Positions 35,401 through 42,344 of a stretch of DNA of 64,000 nt are shown one piece after another. How positions within the stretch are numbered: the stretch's first letter is position 1; each line of letters opens with the position of its first letter. The DNA is from Larkinella sp. C7. GTDB lineage: Bacteria; Bacteroidota; Bacteroidia; Cytophagales; Spirosomataceae. The notes beneath the pieces are model-generated. The model worked only from the letters and a program-made list of their open reading frames with translations. It ran no database searches and was not told where the DNA came from. Position numbers and translations under genes: made by a program. The stretch is taken from NCBI RefSeq assembly GCF_006149005.1, contig NZ_VBSL01000005.1:434338-498337 (forward strand), read 5' to 3'.

Positions 35401-36949
35401 TGTTGTCGGCCGCGCTGCTGGCGTCCGGATTGATGGGCTGGAGGTTCGGATTGGCGGTGTTGAACGGTCGGGGTTCGCCCAGATCCGCAAAACCGACGAC
35501 GTTCCGCAGGGTGGTGGTGGTGTTGGTCCGGTTGGTTACGTATACCTCTAAACGCGTAATGGTTACACCCGATATGATCTGGGGTAGGCTTTTCAGGGAG
35601 CGTTCGTAGTTGTTCCGGAAAAACTGCGACAGAAAGAAATGGCGGTTTTCGTCGTAGGTATCGACCCGGATCTCGTAGTTTTTCTGCATCGATCCGCCTT
35701 TGATCGTAATCTCTTCCTGTTTTGAACGCTGTTGCGATGCAACCAGGGTGGCGTTTAACTTCCCGAAACGAAGCTGGGTTTTTACCCCGAACAGGTTTTG
35801 TACGCCCGGAATCAACTGGCTACTGAGCGGCCAACTGATGTTCCCGGCTTCCAGACTCTGAATGATGCTGGGGTCCTGAGGCTGAAACTGAGGAATGGCC
35901 GAAGGCGTCATACTTCCCAAACTGGGTAAACTGCCCGGCAGGCCCCCAGGACTGGGTAAACCCGGCAAGCCACCAGGGCTGGGTAAACCGGGAAGGCCGT
36001 TCGTCAATCCGTTGGCATTGGGCAAGTTCGGAACCGGTGGGCGATAATTCAGCTTCAGGACATTTTCAAAATTGAAACTGGATTTGGTGTCGTAATTGGC
36101 CGTAAGACCCAGGCGCTCACCGATCTTCCCATTGAAACTGATATTGATCTGTTGATTAAAGACAAAGTTGCCATTCCGACGCTGCAAAACCGGAATAATC
36201 GGGTTGTCGATGAACTGGTAGAGATACCCAAAATCGAGCATGACAAATCCGTTCGGCTTGAAATCCACCAGATTACCCCCAAAGAGCCGGTCAAAAACCG
36301 GTGGTAATTCCAGTTTTGGAACCAGTCCCCTTCCACTGACGGCACTTTGACCATCATTTCGCGCGCTGTATTCCCGCCACAAACTTTTTTGAACACGTTG
36401 GTTTTGCAAACGGTTATAGTCGTCATACGACATGGTTTCGGCTGGCCGATACGGTAAACCGGCCGCTGGTCGGGTCGGCGGGGGAGCAACCGGGATGGCC
36501 CCGATGACGGAGTTTCCGGTCGTGGCCGCGGGTGTAGTGGTTGATCCGGACGTCGGACGCGAAGTCTCCGGTTGGCCGCCGATGCGTTCCAATACGGAAA
36601 TCTGACCCGGCCTCGTGAGTTGAACCTCGGTCGAAACCGCCCGCGGATCACGCAACAAAAAAGGCGACCTGGGAATAGTAGCGGAAAAAGGACTGATATA
36701 CCGGTCACGCCAGCGAATAATGGGTCGGCGCTCGGCCGAACGGGTGGCTCGGATGCTATCCTGACGGACGCGGGCCAGAGAATCGGCCAGCGAAACTGTC
36801 CGGCGACGCGCGGGTGTCTGGGCTGTTACAGGCATCCAGGCCGACCCAACCAGTAACGCACACAGCACAACCATCCAGGGCTCAATCCGGCCATTTAACA
36901 ACCGCAACCGGGTCAATCGGTGGGACTCAACACATTCCAAGAGAGGCAC
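29429..36949 (-). CDS. sprA: SprA, type IX secretion / gliding motility translocon
   Basis: 2506 residues, the length of SprA (SOV in Porphyromonas). The best start is GTG 36947-36949, giving a basic N-terminus and a signal peptide that ends near PVTAQ (44). The protein is a 36-strand beta-barrel that forms the type IX translocon in the outer membrane; recurrent barrel patterns such as GFVMLDFGYLYQF and SINGKIGERLGLTANYDTKS-like stretches run to the end. A Gly/Pro-rich insertion lies at about 305-350. It stands alone, with ruvA and a lytic transglycosylase upstream on the same strand. PorX at 3 kb belongs to the same system. Confidence 0.96.
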   Translation of the reverse strand: MPLLECVESHRLTRLRLLNGRIEPWMVVLCALLVGSAWMPVTAQTPARRRTVSLADSLARVRQDSIRATRSAERRPIIRWRDRYISPFSATIPRSPFLLRDPRAVSTEVQLTRPGQISVLERIGGQPETSRPTSGSTTTPAATTGNSVIGAIPVAPPPTRPAAGLPYRPAETMSYDDYNRLQNQRVQKSLWREYSARNDGQSAVSGRGLVPKLELPPVFDRLFGGNLVDFKPNGFVMLDFGYLYQFIDNPIIPVLQRRNGNFVFNQQINISFNGKIGERLGLTANYDTKSSFNFENVLKLNYRPPVPNLPNANGLTNGLPGLPSPGGLPGLPSPGGLPGSLPSLGSMTPSAIPQFQPQDPSIIQSLEAGNISWPLSSQLIPGVQNLFGVKTQLRFGKLNATLVASQQRSKQEEITIKGGSMQKNYEIRVDTYDENRHFFLSQFFRNNYERSLKSLPQIISGVTITRLEVYVTNRTNTTTTLRNVVGFADLGEPRPFNTANPNLQPINPDASSAADNTTGNGLFARLRANTGIRQVDQVNFLLDGTFGFAKGIDYELLRGAKRLTETEYKFQPELGYISLVTPLRNDEVLAVSYEYTYRGRKYQVGELTEDYQNRQDNEVLILKLLKSSTIRNNTQLPMWNLMMKNIYSLNTSQINKQNFQLRIIYKDDLTGIDNPNLQEGPGTIKDIPLVQVFNMDQVNAQLDPQRDGNFDFVEGVTVDSRYGRVIFPVLEPFGSYLANKFGTDDALKAKYVYNELYRTTLVDAQQVAGKNKFFLKGSYQSSTGGEVTLPYGVDEKSVQVTAGGVPLSPGSDFVVESQIGRVRFLNESLMNSGQEIKVRYERPDLFQNQIRRLIGTRLDYKLSPEVNIGMTAMNMRETPAGFLTRVAIGNEPVNNTILGFDAMIRKDSRFLTRMLDGLPLIQTKELSNIAFQGEVAQLFPGVAPRVNNNAFIDDFEAARTLYDLTRQPTRWRLGSTPTTPERAFPQGTFAEPLAYAYNRARISVYTVDNTFSTANTVGGGRSPQSNLTENDLRNVYEQFFLSNELFQGRSVRLVNLPENILDVAYFPRERGMYNFNPNLAPDGRLAGDPKKNFGSVMRAITSDADFDNANIENIDFWLMDPFVGATDSTFATVHDGFENKANRTGGKLVFNLGDLSEDVIKDGRYNFENGLAVPNGLSPDSTAWGRVTRSQFVTQAFDNVTRSQQDIGLDGLSNRDENTYFKSYIDQVSPRLNAEARERLLSDPANDDFIFYYGQRADSVRHIVSRYKQYMGMENNSPESQDRNQLVTPASTTLPDIEDLNTDNTINDNEAYYEYEIDLKPGQLAVGRGYIVDKVEVQTKAGRPVTWYLFRIPVRDNPKKVGNINGFKSVRFARMYLTEFEEPVVLRFAQLQMTSNQYRKYTGDLSARGLQEVPEPYDAQFKVSAVNVEENSAPGNNKYIYRVPPGFQRDRDFTQINQVELNEQSMSLSVTNLRDGDSRAAFKNTNLDLLFRERLKMFIHMHNEQNENGQVSAFVRLGTDFTDNYYEIEIPNLVSTPDGSQPDDAVWPAANDLDIAIDELINLKAEKNRQFTRTSAQPFTMNSADGRYKLTVVGNPDLSAVQIIMIGVRNPKSADEQAKSFTIWVNELRANGFDQTAGRAAVGVLNAKLADVATVTASGKITTFGFGGVQQRISERSRETSTEYGIQSQIAVDKLLPEKWGLKIPLYVNYDQRLIQPHFDPLDPDTPLETTLSTLNENDRDRYRRLVEDRSIRRGINLSNFRKVKTNPNAKSHFYDVENLSFTYAFNEATRTNVLTEQFIQKQTRGGIAYVYSAQPKPFEPFKRFQSLERPYLRWLRDFNLTLLPTQVAVRGEVDRSFIKTQLRNSELTTEGMVPQFEKYFWFNRYYDLQWNLTKNLILTYNARSNAIIDEPAGDLNTQAKVDSVWANARRFGRTKNYEQNIRATYRMPLDKLPLLDWIAADLTYNVGYQFQANSFGITDTLNVPFGNTIRNNREWGIQGRVDFIRLYNKIKSLRFANTPSVPRKNFTRNPGDIEDIQRTESRVLKSFVRTLLTVRGINFNYTVQESTLLPGFLPTPRFFGLSRENAPGLPFVLGSQDRNIHRKSAERGWLSKSTVLNQPFTQTLGKKFDARTTLEPFKDFRITVEARLTRQDSYQEVYRVDTTGGSFTSLSPYRNGQFSMSFLSFKTAFTKLNSDNSSPIFDRFAEYRKIILNRLILNRPVGSLGEYNLTSQDVLIPAFFAAYSGKDPNTVKINPFLRFPLPNWRVDYNGLSQLKPFRKLFSAFTLTHSYNSTYSVGNFTSSLDYEAAYVNLAVMNYPLATQYNDQNQFIPIFVMSTITMTERFSPLLGVTFRTQSKISGGLEYNQDRSVALNLSNAQVAELSNKDITFRFGFTKTNFRIPFKINGAYQRLKNDLIFNCNLTFRDTRTVQRKFDDTAQNENGVGEQIITAGNVNFQLRPQVSYVVNRRLNVQIYFDRTFNDPLVSNSFRRATTAGGVQIRFNLAE
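35915..35998 (-). repeat. In-frame 27-bp tandem repeat in sprA (GLPGLPSPG)
   Basis: Two 27-bp units (35972-35998 and 35945-35971) encode GLPGLPSPG twice. A diverged 30-bp unit (35915-35944) encodes GLPGSLPSLG. The segment is collagen-like in its Gly-Pro spacing. Confidence 0.9.
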
Positions 36950-37033
36950 GTATAATTTGATTCGGTGGAATAGGTAGTTAGTTTATTCAGATACATCTCT
37001 ATCACCAAACGGCGAAAACCTTGCCAATATTTT

Positions 37034-37116
37034 AGTTATGAATTATGAGTTATGGGTTATGAGTTGCGACGCTTGCGTTTGCCAACTCATAATTCATAAT
37101 CCATAATCCATAATTA
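37034..37116. repeat. Heptamer inverted repeat between ruvA and sprA
   Basis: agttatg-aattatg-agttatg-ggttatg on the left pairs with caactca-taattca-taatcca-taatcca on the right, 7-bp period. It contains the ruvA stop codon and lies upstream of sprA. Confidence 0.9.
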
Positions 37117-37707
37117 CTTGAGAGCCAGACGTATAAGCTGTTCAACGTTGAGTTCGTCGCCTTCGCGTTTCAGGATCGTATCGAGGCTTTTTTCGGCCGC
37201 AGCCTTCGGAATACCCAGCGTAACGAGTGCCGCCAGGGCTTCATCCCGAACGGGGTTGACGGTCATCCGGTAGTTTGGTGTACCGGCCTGTGCCATAATC
37301 CCCGCTTTTTTCATCTTGTCACGCAATTCCAGAATAACCCGTTGAGCCGTTTTACTCCCGATGCCTTTGATTTTCTGAACCGCTCCAACGTTTTCCATCA
37401 AAATGGCCTGACGGAGTTCGACCGGCGTCAGGGTTGAGAGCATGGTGAGTGCGGTATTGGGACCGATGCCCGACACGCCAATCAAATCCAGAAAAAGGTT
37501 TTTTTCGTCGAGATCACCAAAACCGTACAGTGTCTGGGCATCTTCGCGAATGTGTTGATACGTAAACAATTTCGAGGGTTCGCCCAGCTTTGGCAAAACC
37601 GTCGACGTGTACAGGGAAACATGGATTTCGTAGCCAACTCCGTTGGCTTCCAGAATCACAAGGGTCGGGTCTTTGTGGGTAATTTTTCCGCTAATGTAAG
37701 CAATCAT
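37114..37707 (-). CDS. ruvA: Holliday junction branch migration protein RuvA
   Basis: 197 residues, typical length. MIAYISGKI starts the N-terminal OB-fold domain. Helix-hairpin-helix motifs follow at LIGVSGIGPNTALTML and VGAVQKIKGIGSKTAQRVILELRDK. The C-terminal domain III (EALAALVTLGIPKAAAEKSL) binds RuvB. RuvA holds the four-way junction for the RuvB motor. The stop is inside the heptamer repeat. The gene stands between the lytic transglycosylase and sprA genes, with no ruvB or ruvC nearby. Confidence 0.97.
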   Translation of the reverse strand: MIAYISGKITHKDPTLVILEANGVGYEIHVSLYTSTVLPKLGEPSKLFTYQHIREDAQTLYGFGDLDEKNLFLDLIGVSGIGPNTALTMLSTLTPVELRQAILMENVGAVQKIKGIGSKTAQRVILELRDKMKKAGIMAQAGTPNYRMTVNPVRDEALAALVTLGIPKAAAEKSLDTILKREGDELNVEQLIRLALK

Positions 37708-37757
37708 AGATAGCTTTTTTCAACCAGTATAGGCCGGTCTTAAAAAGTCAAAGATAC

Positions 37758-37850
37758 GAAAGAGTTAAGAACGAAGAGTTAAGAGTTAAACATGCCTTCA
37801 TTAACTTTCATTTTTAACTCTTCACACTTAACTCTTCAACCTTCAATCCC
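37758..37850. repeat. Heptamer repeat between lytic transglycosylase gene and ruvA
   Basis: agagtta-agaacga-agagtta-agagtta is followed by cattaac-tttcatt-tttaact-cttcaca-cttaact-cttcaac, at least six units with a strict 7-bp period and opposite orientation. Confidence 0.9.
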
Positions 37851-37852
37851 TA

Positions 37853-39430
37853 CTAACCTACAATCAGACGCTGACCGGGTTTGAGTGAATTTCCCTTGAT
37901 TTTATTCAGTTTTTTCAGTTCATCGACGCTCAGGTCGCTATACCGCTTCGAAATATTCCAGAGCGTGTCGCCATCCTGAACCCGGTGGTACTTTGGTTTG
38001 TAGGTTTTGGTCTGTTTTGCCACTTCTGACTTACCCTGACTTTTGGTCACTTTGGCCATCCGGGACGACGTTTCCGGCAGCGCCTGTTCCCGGAAAATGA
38101 CCAGCTTCTGGCCTTTTTGAATGCGGGTTGAACGCAGGTGGTTCCACTTTTTGAGGTCATACACGTCCACGTCGTACTTCTCCGCAATGCGCGACAGCAC
38201 CTCGCCCCGCTTCACGACGTACACGGTTTTTTTCGGCTTTCGGCGGACCACCTCCTCAACGTCATCTGCATCGGAGACAAGGGCGTTGGCGGCTACCACG
38301 GGCTGCGACTCCCGGGCCTGCTCCTCATTGGCATCGGTAAAAGGAAAATAGTCCCGTTTTCGCGCGGAGTCGGAACGGTAGTCGACGCTTTCTGTCGACG
38401 CCAGCAACATATTGGTCGAAATCGTCGGATTCCGACCGGCTGAATCCAGAATCGACCGCCGGTTGGCCGCAAAATAATCGAAATGGGCTTTCGGTACCCG
38501 AAGCACAAAACTGCGCGTTTGATCCGACAGGACACCCGTCATGATCGACGGATTCATTTTCTGAATTTCGGCCAGCGGCACCCCGCTGTATTTGCAAAAC
38601 CGCTCGATCGACAGGTACCCGTTGACGTGAATCGTATCACAGGGAATGGGGTATTCGGGCTGTTCAGCGTAAATCCCGTGGTCGTTGGCGAAGTTCATCA
38701 TGTAGGTCAACGCAATGAATTGCGGGACATACGCGCGGGTTTCTTTCGGCAGGAAATTATAAATCGTCCAGAACGAATCGCCCCCGGACCGGCGCATGGC
38801 GCGTTTCACCGTCCCCGGACCGCTGTTGTAGGCCGCCAGTGCGAGGTGCCAGTCGCCAAAAACCCGGTATAAATCTTTCAGATAGCGACAGGCGGCATCG
38901 GTCGACTTGACGGGGTCCATGCGCTCATCGATGTAGTCATCCTGATAGAGTTTAAAATCTGCGCCCGTATACGGCATAAACTGCCACAAACCACCTGCGC
39001 CGACGCGCGAAACCGCTTTGGGGTCCAGCGACGATTCAACAATCGAGAGGTATTTCAGCTCGTCGGGAATGTCGTGCTGGGCCAGCAACCGCTCATACAA
39101 GGGGAAGAACATCGGCATCCGCTCCATCACCTTTTTGGTGTAGCTCGGTCGGCGGAAGGTAAAGTAATCGATAAAACCGTGGACGGTTTTGTTGTAGTTC
39201 AGGGGAATGGTCTGTTCCAGTTTGGCAAGTCGGTCACGCAGAACGGGCTCCGGGATGGACAAGACCTCGGGCACATCGACCACTTCAATGGTTTCCTGTG
39301 CCGTGTCGGCTCTGACACCGTTGGTGTCGGCCTGAAAAAAAGCGCCCCAACTGCGGGGGGCAACGCTTACTAAAAGCAATACGGTACAAGCCAATCGGAG
39401 GCCGTGAAGGGTCGTCTTCAGGTTCGACAT
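37853..39430 (-). CDS. LysM lytic murein transglycosylase (MltD-like)
   Basis: 525 residues. A signal peptide ends near WGAF. The SLT domain (about 110-260) has catalytic E132 in SIVESSLDP, AGGLWQFMP and LALAAYNSGPG. Two LysM domains follow, near 402-446 (YVVKRGEVLSRIAEKYDVD) and 482-525 (HRVQDGDTLWNISKRYSDL). The enzyme cleaves peptidoglycan glycan strands, producing 1,6-anhydro ends, and LysM holds it to the wall. It is upstream of ruvA with a heptamer repeat between. Confidence 0.92.
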   Translation of the reverse strand: MSNLKTTLHGLRLACTVLLLVSVAPRSWGAFFQADTNGVRADTAQETIEVVDVPEVLSIPEPVLRDRLAKLEQTIPLNYNKTVHGFIDYFTFRRPSYTKKVMERMPMFFPLYERLLAQHDIPDELKYLSIVESSLDPKAVSRVGAGGLWQFMPYTGADFKLYQDDYIDERMDPVKSTDAACRYLKDLYRVFGDWHLALAAYNSGPGTVKRAMRRSGGDSFWTIYNFLPKETRAYVPQFIALTYMMNFANDHGIYAEQPEYPIPCDTIHVNGYLSIERFCKYSGVPLAEIQKMNPSIMTGVLSDQTRSFVLRVPKAHFDYFAANRRSILDSAGRNPTISTNMLLASTESVDYRSDSARKRDYFPFTDANEEQARESQPVVAANALVSDADDVEEVVRRKPKKTVYVVKRGEVLSRIAEKYDVDVYDLKKWNHLRSTRIQKGQKLVIFREQALPETSSRMAKVTKSQGKSEVAKQTKTYKPKYHRVQDGDTLWNISKRYSDLSVDELKKLNKIKGNSLKPGQRLIVG

Positions 39431-39794
39431 GAGCAGGTTTTGGGTTACATGTTGGTTAAGTAATTATCAAGGCAAGAACGGTATGGTCGATAAAAATAGG
39501 ACAAAAAATAGTTTTCGTCAAACTTTTCGGCAAATTAGGTCGATAAATCTCCTGAGTTGTCCGGCAGAGTTGGTTCAAAGTTTTGTAACTAAGCTGTTTA
39601 ATCCCGTGATGTGACTTAGGCCGTGTATTTTTAAAAACGGTGACCAAGCAGGGTTCTGTATACTTTGTCACCGTTTTTGTTTTGAGACGATTTCAATCCA
39701 ACTGCGTCACGGTTTTCTTTCGAAAGAGGTCGGTACCAGTGCCGTTCCAGACCTAACCGTTCGGGCAAGAGGATCTCAGCCACCGTAGGGAGGT
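39431..39794. other. 364-base non-coding spacer
   Basis: Apart from the hairpin at 39633-39678 I see no gene, RNA or clear promoter. Short open frames on both strands overlap each other and have no protein-like composition. Confidence 0.55.
39633..39678. terminator. Hairpin terminator downstream of the YD-type lipoprotein gene
   Basis: AAAAACGGTGAC (39633-39644) pairs perfectly with GTCACCGTTTTT (39667-39678) around a 22-base loop. A T run follows on both strands. On the minus strand it would end transcription from the lipoprotein gene. Confidence 0.75.
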
Positions 39795-40691
39795 TCAATA
39801 ACTTTCATACACATAGGTTAAGGTTTCCCGGGGTTTAAAGGGCTCGGTTTTAATGCGGGTCGCTGGTAAATCCCCGACGTAGGTATACGCATACGTGATG
39901 GATCCGGACGAAAGCACGTTGTTCCGGCTCAGATGGAGAACATTGTCAACCCCACCGTAATAGGTATAAAAATCCAGTATTCCGTTGAAAGGTGTTGACA
40001 CCCCCGCCGTGGCATAGGGGGCCGGAATGACGGCGACGTTATAGAACGGATTTGTTTTGGAATCGTGCGTAAAGTTGGTTGTAAACGTACCTCCGCCGGG
40101 GCCTGGCGACACCTCTGTCGTCGTTGTGATAGCCGTCAGGTTGTTCCCCGTGAAGAAGTATTCACTGTTTTCCTTGTAAGAAACCCCGCCGGTTTCAAAG
40201 GATTTACGGCTACTTTTCACCTGGTTATCGGGGTTGTATTGAAACGTTAAGTCCCAGACATTATCGCCCCGTCCATCTTTATTGTTGGTGTAATAAAGCC
40301 GGGTCATCTGGCTGTTGACATACGTATACGAATAGGTTTCGGTTATCTTCGGTTCACCCGCCGGGGTGATTTCGCGTTGAAATTGGATGACCTGGTTTTG
40401 GGCATTGTAAGTAAAAGCGCCGGTTTCAACCGGTGCATTCGGATCACTGGGATTTTGAGTAGTCGTAATCGTGTTCAGACGGCCTTGCAAATCGTAACCG
40501 AAGGTGCTGATGTATTGCACTAAACTGGACCGGCCAGCGACGTCAGCGAGTTCCTGCGTTACGGTTTTAATCCGCAAACGGTCAGGAACTGAACCCGGTG
40601 AAACGTTCGGAAAAAGATGGTCGCCACAGCCAGTAAACTGAAAAGCGACCAATACATAAAGAACTCCCCGAAGTACATGGATCATTTTCAT
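39795..40691 (-). CDS. Lipoprotein with YD-like repeats, unknown function
   Basis: 298 residues. The signal MKMIHVLRGVLYVLVAFQFTGC ends in a lipobox, Cys22. Afterwards come sequence units such as YDLQGRLNTITT, YNAQNQVIQFQRE, YNPDNQVKSSRK and FTGNNLTAITTT, each resembling the strand-turn units of YD/RHS or DUF4595-type proteins. The protein is probably on the periplasmic or outer surface. It stands alone, with a hairpin terminator downstream. No catalytic motif is seen. Confidence 0.7.
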   Translation of the reverse strand: MKMIHVLRGVLYVLVAFQFTGCGDHLFPNVSPGSVPDRLRIKTVTQELADVAGRSSLVQYISTFGYDLQGRLNTITTTQNPSDPNAPVETGAFTYNAQNQVIQFQREITPAGEPKITETYSYTYVNSQMTRLYYTNNKDGRGDNVWDLTFQYNPDNQVKSSRKSFETGGVSYKENSEYFFTGNNLTAITTTTEVSPGPGGGTFTTNFTHDSKTNPFYNVAVIPAPYATAGVSTPFNGILDFYTYYGGVDNVLHLSRNNVLSSGSITYAYTYVGDLPATRIKTEPFKPRETLTYVYESY

Positions 40692-41012
40692 ACAGTGGAT
40701 GTTTATTTTGTTGAAACTTTACAAGTAAATGTATCACTATAGCTGGAATAATTATAACATTAACGTATATACTAATGCGGTATTTATTAACCGGTAATAC
40801 TGTCGGATTAAAACCTCCCTTTGCGCATTTTGGAGCGGAAATAATACCTGATTTACGAACGTATCACCGTTTTTTTAAAGTTCTTTTCCTGGTAATCTAA
40901 ATGGAAAATTGGAATGATGTTTGCAGCGTTTTCCCGCATAGACTTAGAAAGAGATGCGCTGGCTGATCCGGCTTAAACCATTTCGTCCGTTACTATTTCT
41001 GAACTTCAAACG
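40692..41012. other. AT-rich divergent intergenic region
   Basis: 321 bases between the divergent YD-type lipoprotein gene and the GH2-like gene. It must contain promoters for both. I do not see a full TTG-N19-TAnnTTTG match in either direction, and no RNA gene is evident. Confidence 0.5.
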
Positions 41013-42344
41013 GTGAGGTTACCAAAGAAAGCTTCAGTTCTGACAATGCTCTTCCTCGGCAGTATTGTGCTATTGACCGGGCTATCGCAATGTCACAACC
41101 CGGAAGACCAACCTTTCCGGCGAACCGTATCGATTGGGAAAAAAGACGGAAAATTCATCCTCTACCGAAACGGACGTCCTTTTGAAATCAAGGGAGCAGC
41201 TGGCTATTCACACTTCCACACGTTAAAACAATCGGGTGGAAATACGCTCAAAACCTGGGATACCACCCGGCTTGCCAGCCTCCTGGACAGTGCACAGGCG
41301 AACCACCTGGCCGTGGTTGTGGGCCTGCCGCTTCCCATAAATGACGATACGTCTTTTTACAACAATCCGGTAAAAGTGGCCTCCCACCTCAAAGCCTTAC
41401 AGGTCGTTGTCAACCGCTTCAAGCACAATCCGGCGGTTTTGATGTGGAGCCTGGGCAACGAACTCGACTTCCCGTTCGGTTTTTCGTACTACCGGTTTTA
41501 TACCACGTTTAATGCGATTACGGATATGATTCACCGGGATGATCCTGACCATCCCGTTACCACGGTGGTCCTGAATTTTAATACAAAATACATTTTCAAC
41601 ATCACCACCCGCTGCGATGTCGATCTGCTCTCGTTTAACATCTACAGCAACATCAAAACCCTGCGGAAAGACCTGGCAGACTTTTCCTGGTTTTGGAACG
41701 GGCCTTATCTGCTGACCGAATGGGGAATCGACGGCCCCTGGGAAGGGACGGAACAAACCGCCTGGGGTGCCTACATTGAAAACACGAGCAAGAAAAAAGC
41801 CGACTTATATTTAAAGCGTTATCAGCAGGATATTCCGCGGGAAGATCCCCGGTTTTTAGGCTCTTTTGTTTTTTTCTGGGGGAACAAACAGGAAACCACG
41901 CCCACCTGGTTCAGCCTGTTTGACGAAGCCGGGGCCCACGCTGAACCGGTGGCCATCATGAAGTATATCTGGACCGGTAAACCGTCGCCCGAGCCGTTTC
42001 CTGAACTCCAATACATGCTGGTTAATCAAAAAGGAGCCCGCGATAATATTCTGCTAAACCCGGGAAGTTTGTCAACGGCGGAGGTATTTCTGTATAAAAC
42101 CAATGACCAGATCAAAACTGTTAAATGGCAAATTTTACCGGAAGACTGGTACCGGGAAAACAACCAAAACAGCACCAAAAAACGCAAACCGATTGAAGGG
42201 TTGTTCCAAAAAAATCAGAATCTAAAGGCGACCTTTGTGGCGCCCGATCAGGAAGGACCTTATCGTCTGTTTGCAACCATTTACCTCCAAAATGGGAATT
42301 TCGCCACCTGTAACACCCCTTTTTACGTGGTAAGCGACCCATGA
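41013..42344 (+). CDS. GH2-like glycoside hydrolase lipoprotein
   Basis: 443 residues from GTG 41013, chosen because it gives a basic N-terminus before the hydrophobic segment; ATG 41046 would not. The lipobox is LTGLSQC, Cys27. A TIM barrel of the GH2/GH5 clan follows. Acid/base E150 is in WSLGNE and nucleophile E236 in LLTEWG. Residues from about 320 form a C-terminal beta-sandwich. The protein is probably anchored in the outer membrane. It overlaps the next gene by ATGA. The same barrel-plus-sandwich is recognisable in the last part of that next protein, where the acid/base is lost. The substrate is not known; beta-linked hexosans are likely. Confidence 0.8.
   Translation: MRLPKKASVLTMLFLGSIVLLTGLSQCHNPEDQPFRRTVSIGKKDGKFILYRNGRPFEIKGAAGYSHFHTLKQSGGNTLKTWDTTRLASLLDSAQANHLAVVVGLPLPINDDTSFYNNPVKVASHLKALQVVVNRFKHNPAVLMWSLGNELDFPFGFSYYRFYTTFNAITDMIHRDDPDHPVTTVVLNFNTKYIFNITTRCDVDLLSFNIYSNIKTLRKDLADFSWFWNGPYLLTEWGIDGPWEGTEQTAWGAYIENTSKKKADLYLKRYQQDIPREDPRFLGSFVFFWGNKQETTPTWFSLFDEAGAHAEPVAIMKYIWTGKPSPEPFPELQYMLVNQKGARDNILLNPGSLSTAEVFLYKTNDQIKTVKWQILPEDWYRENNQNSTKKRKPIEGLFQKNQNLKATFVAPDQEGPYRLFATIYLQNGNFATCNTPFYVVSDP

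Noticed and set aside
39680-39794. tRNA-like sequence downstream of the hairpin
   Set aside because: No cloverleaf with a TTC-containing T arm and CCA-compatible acceptor stem could be drawn.
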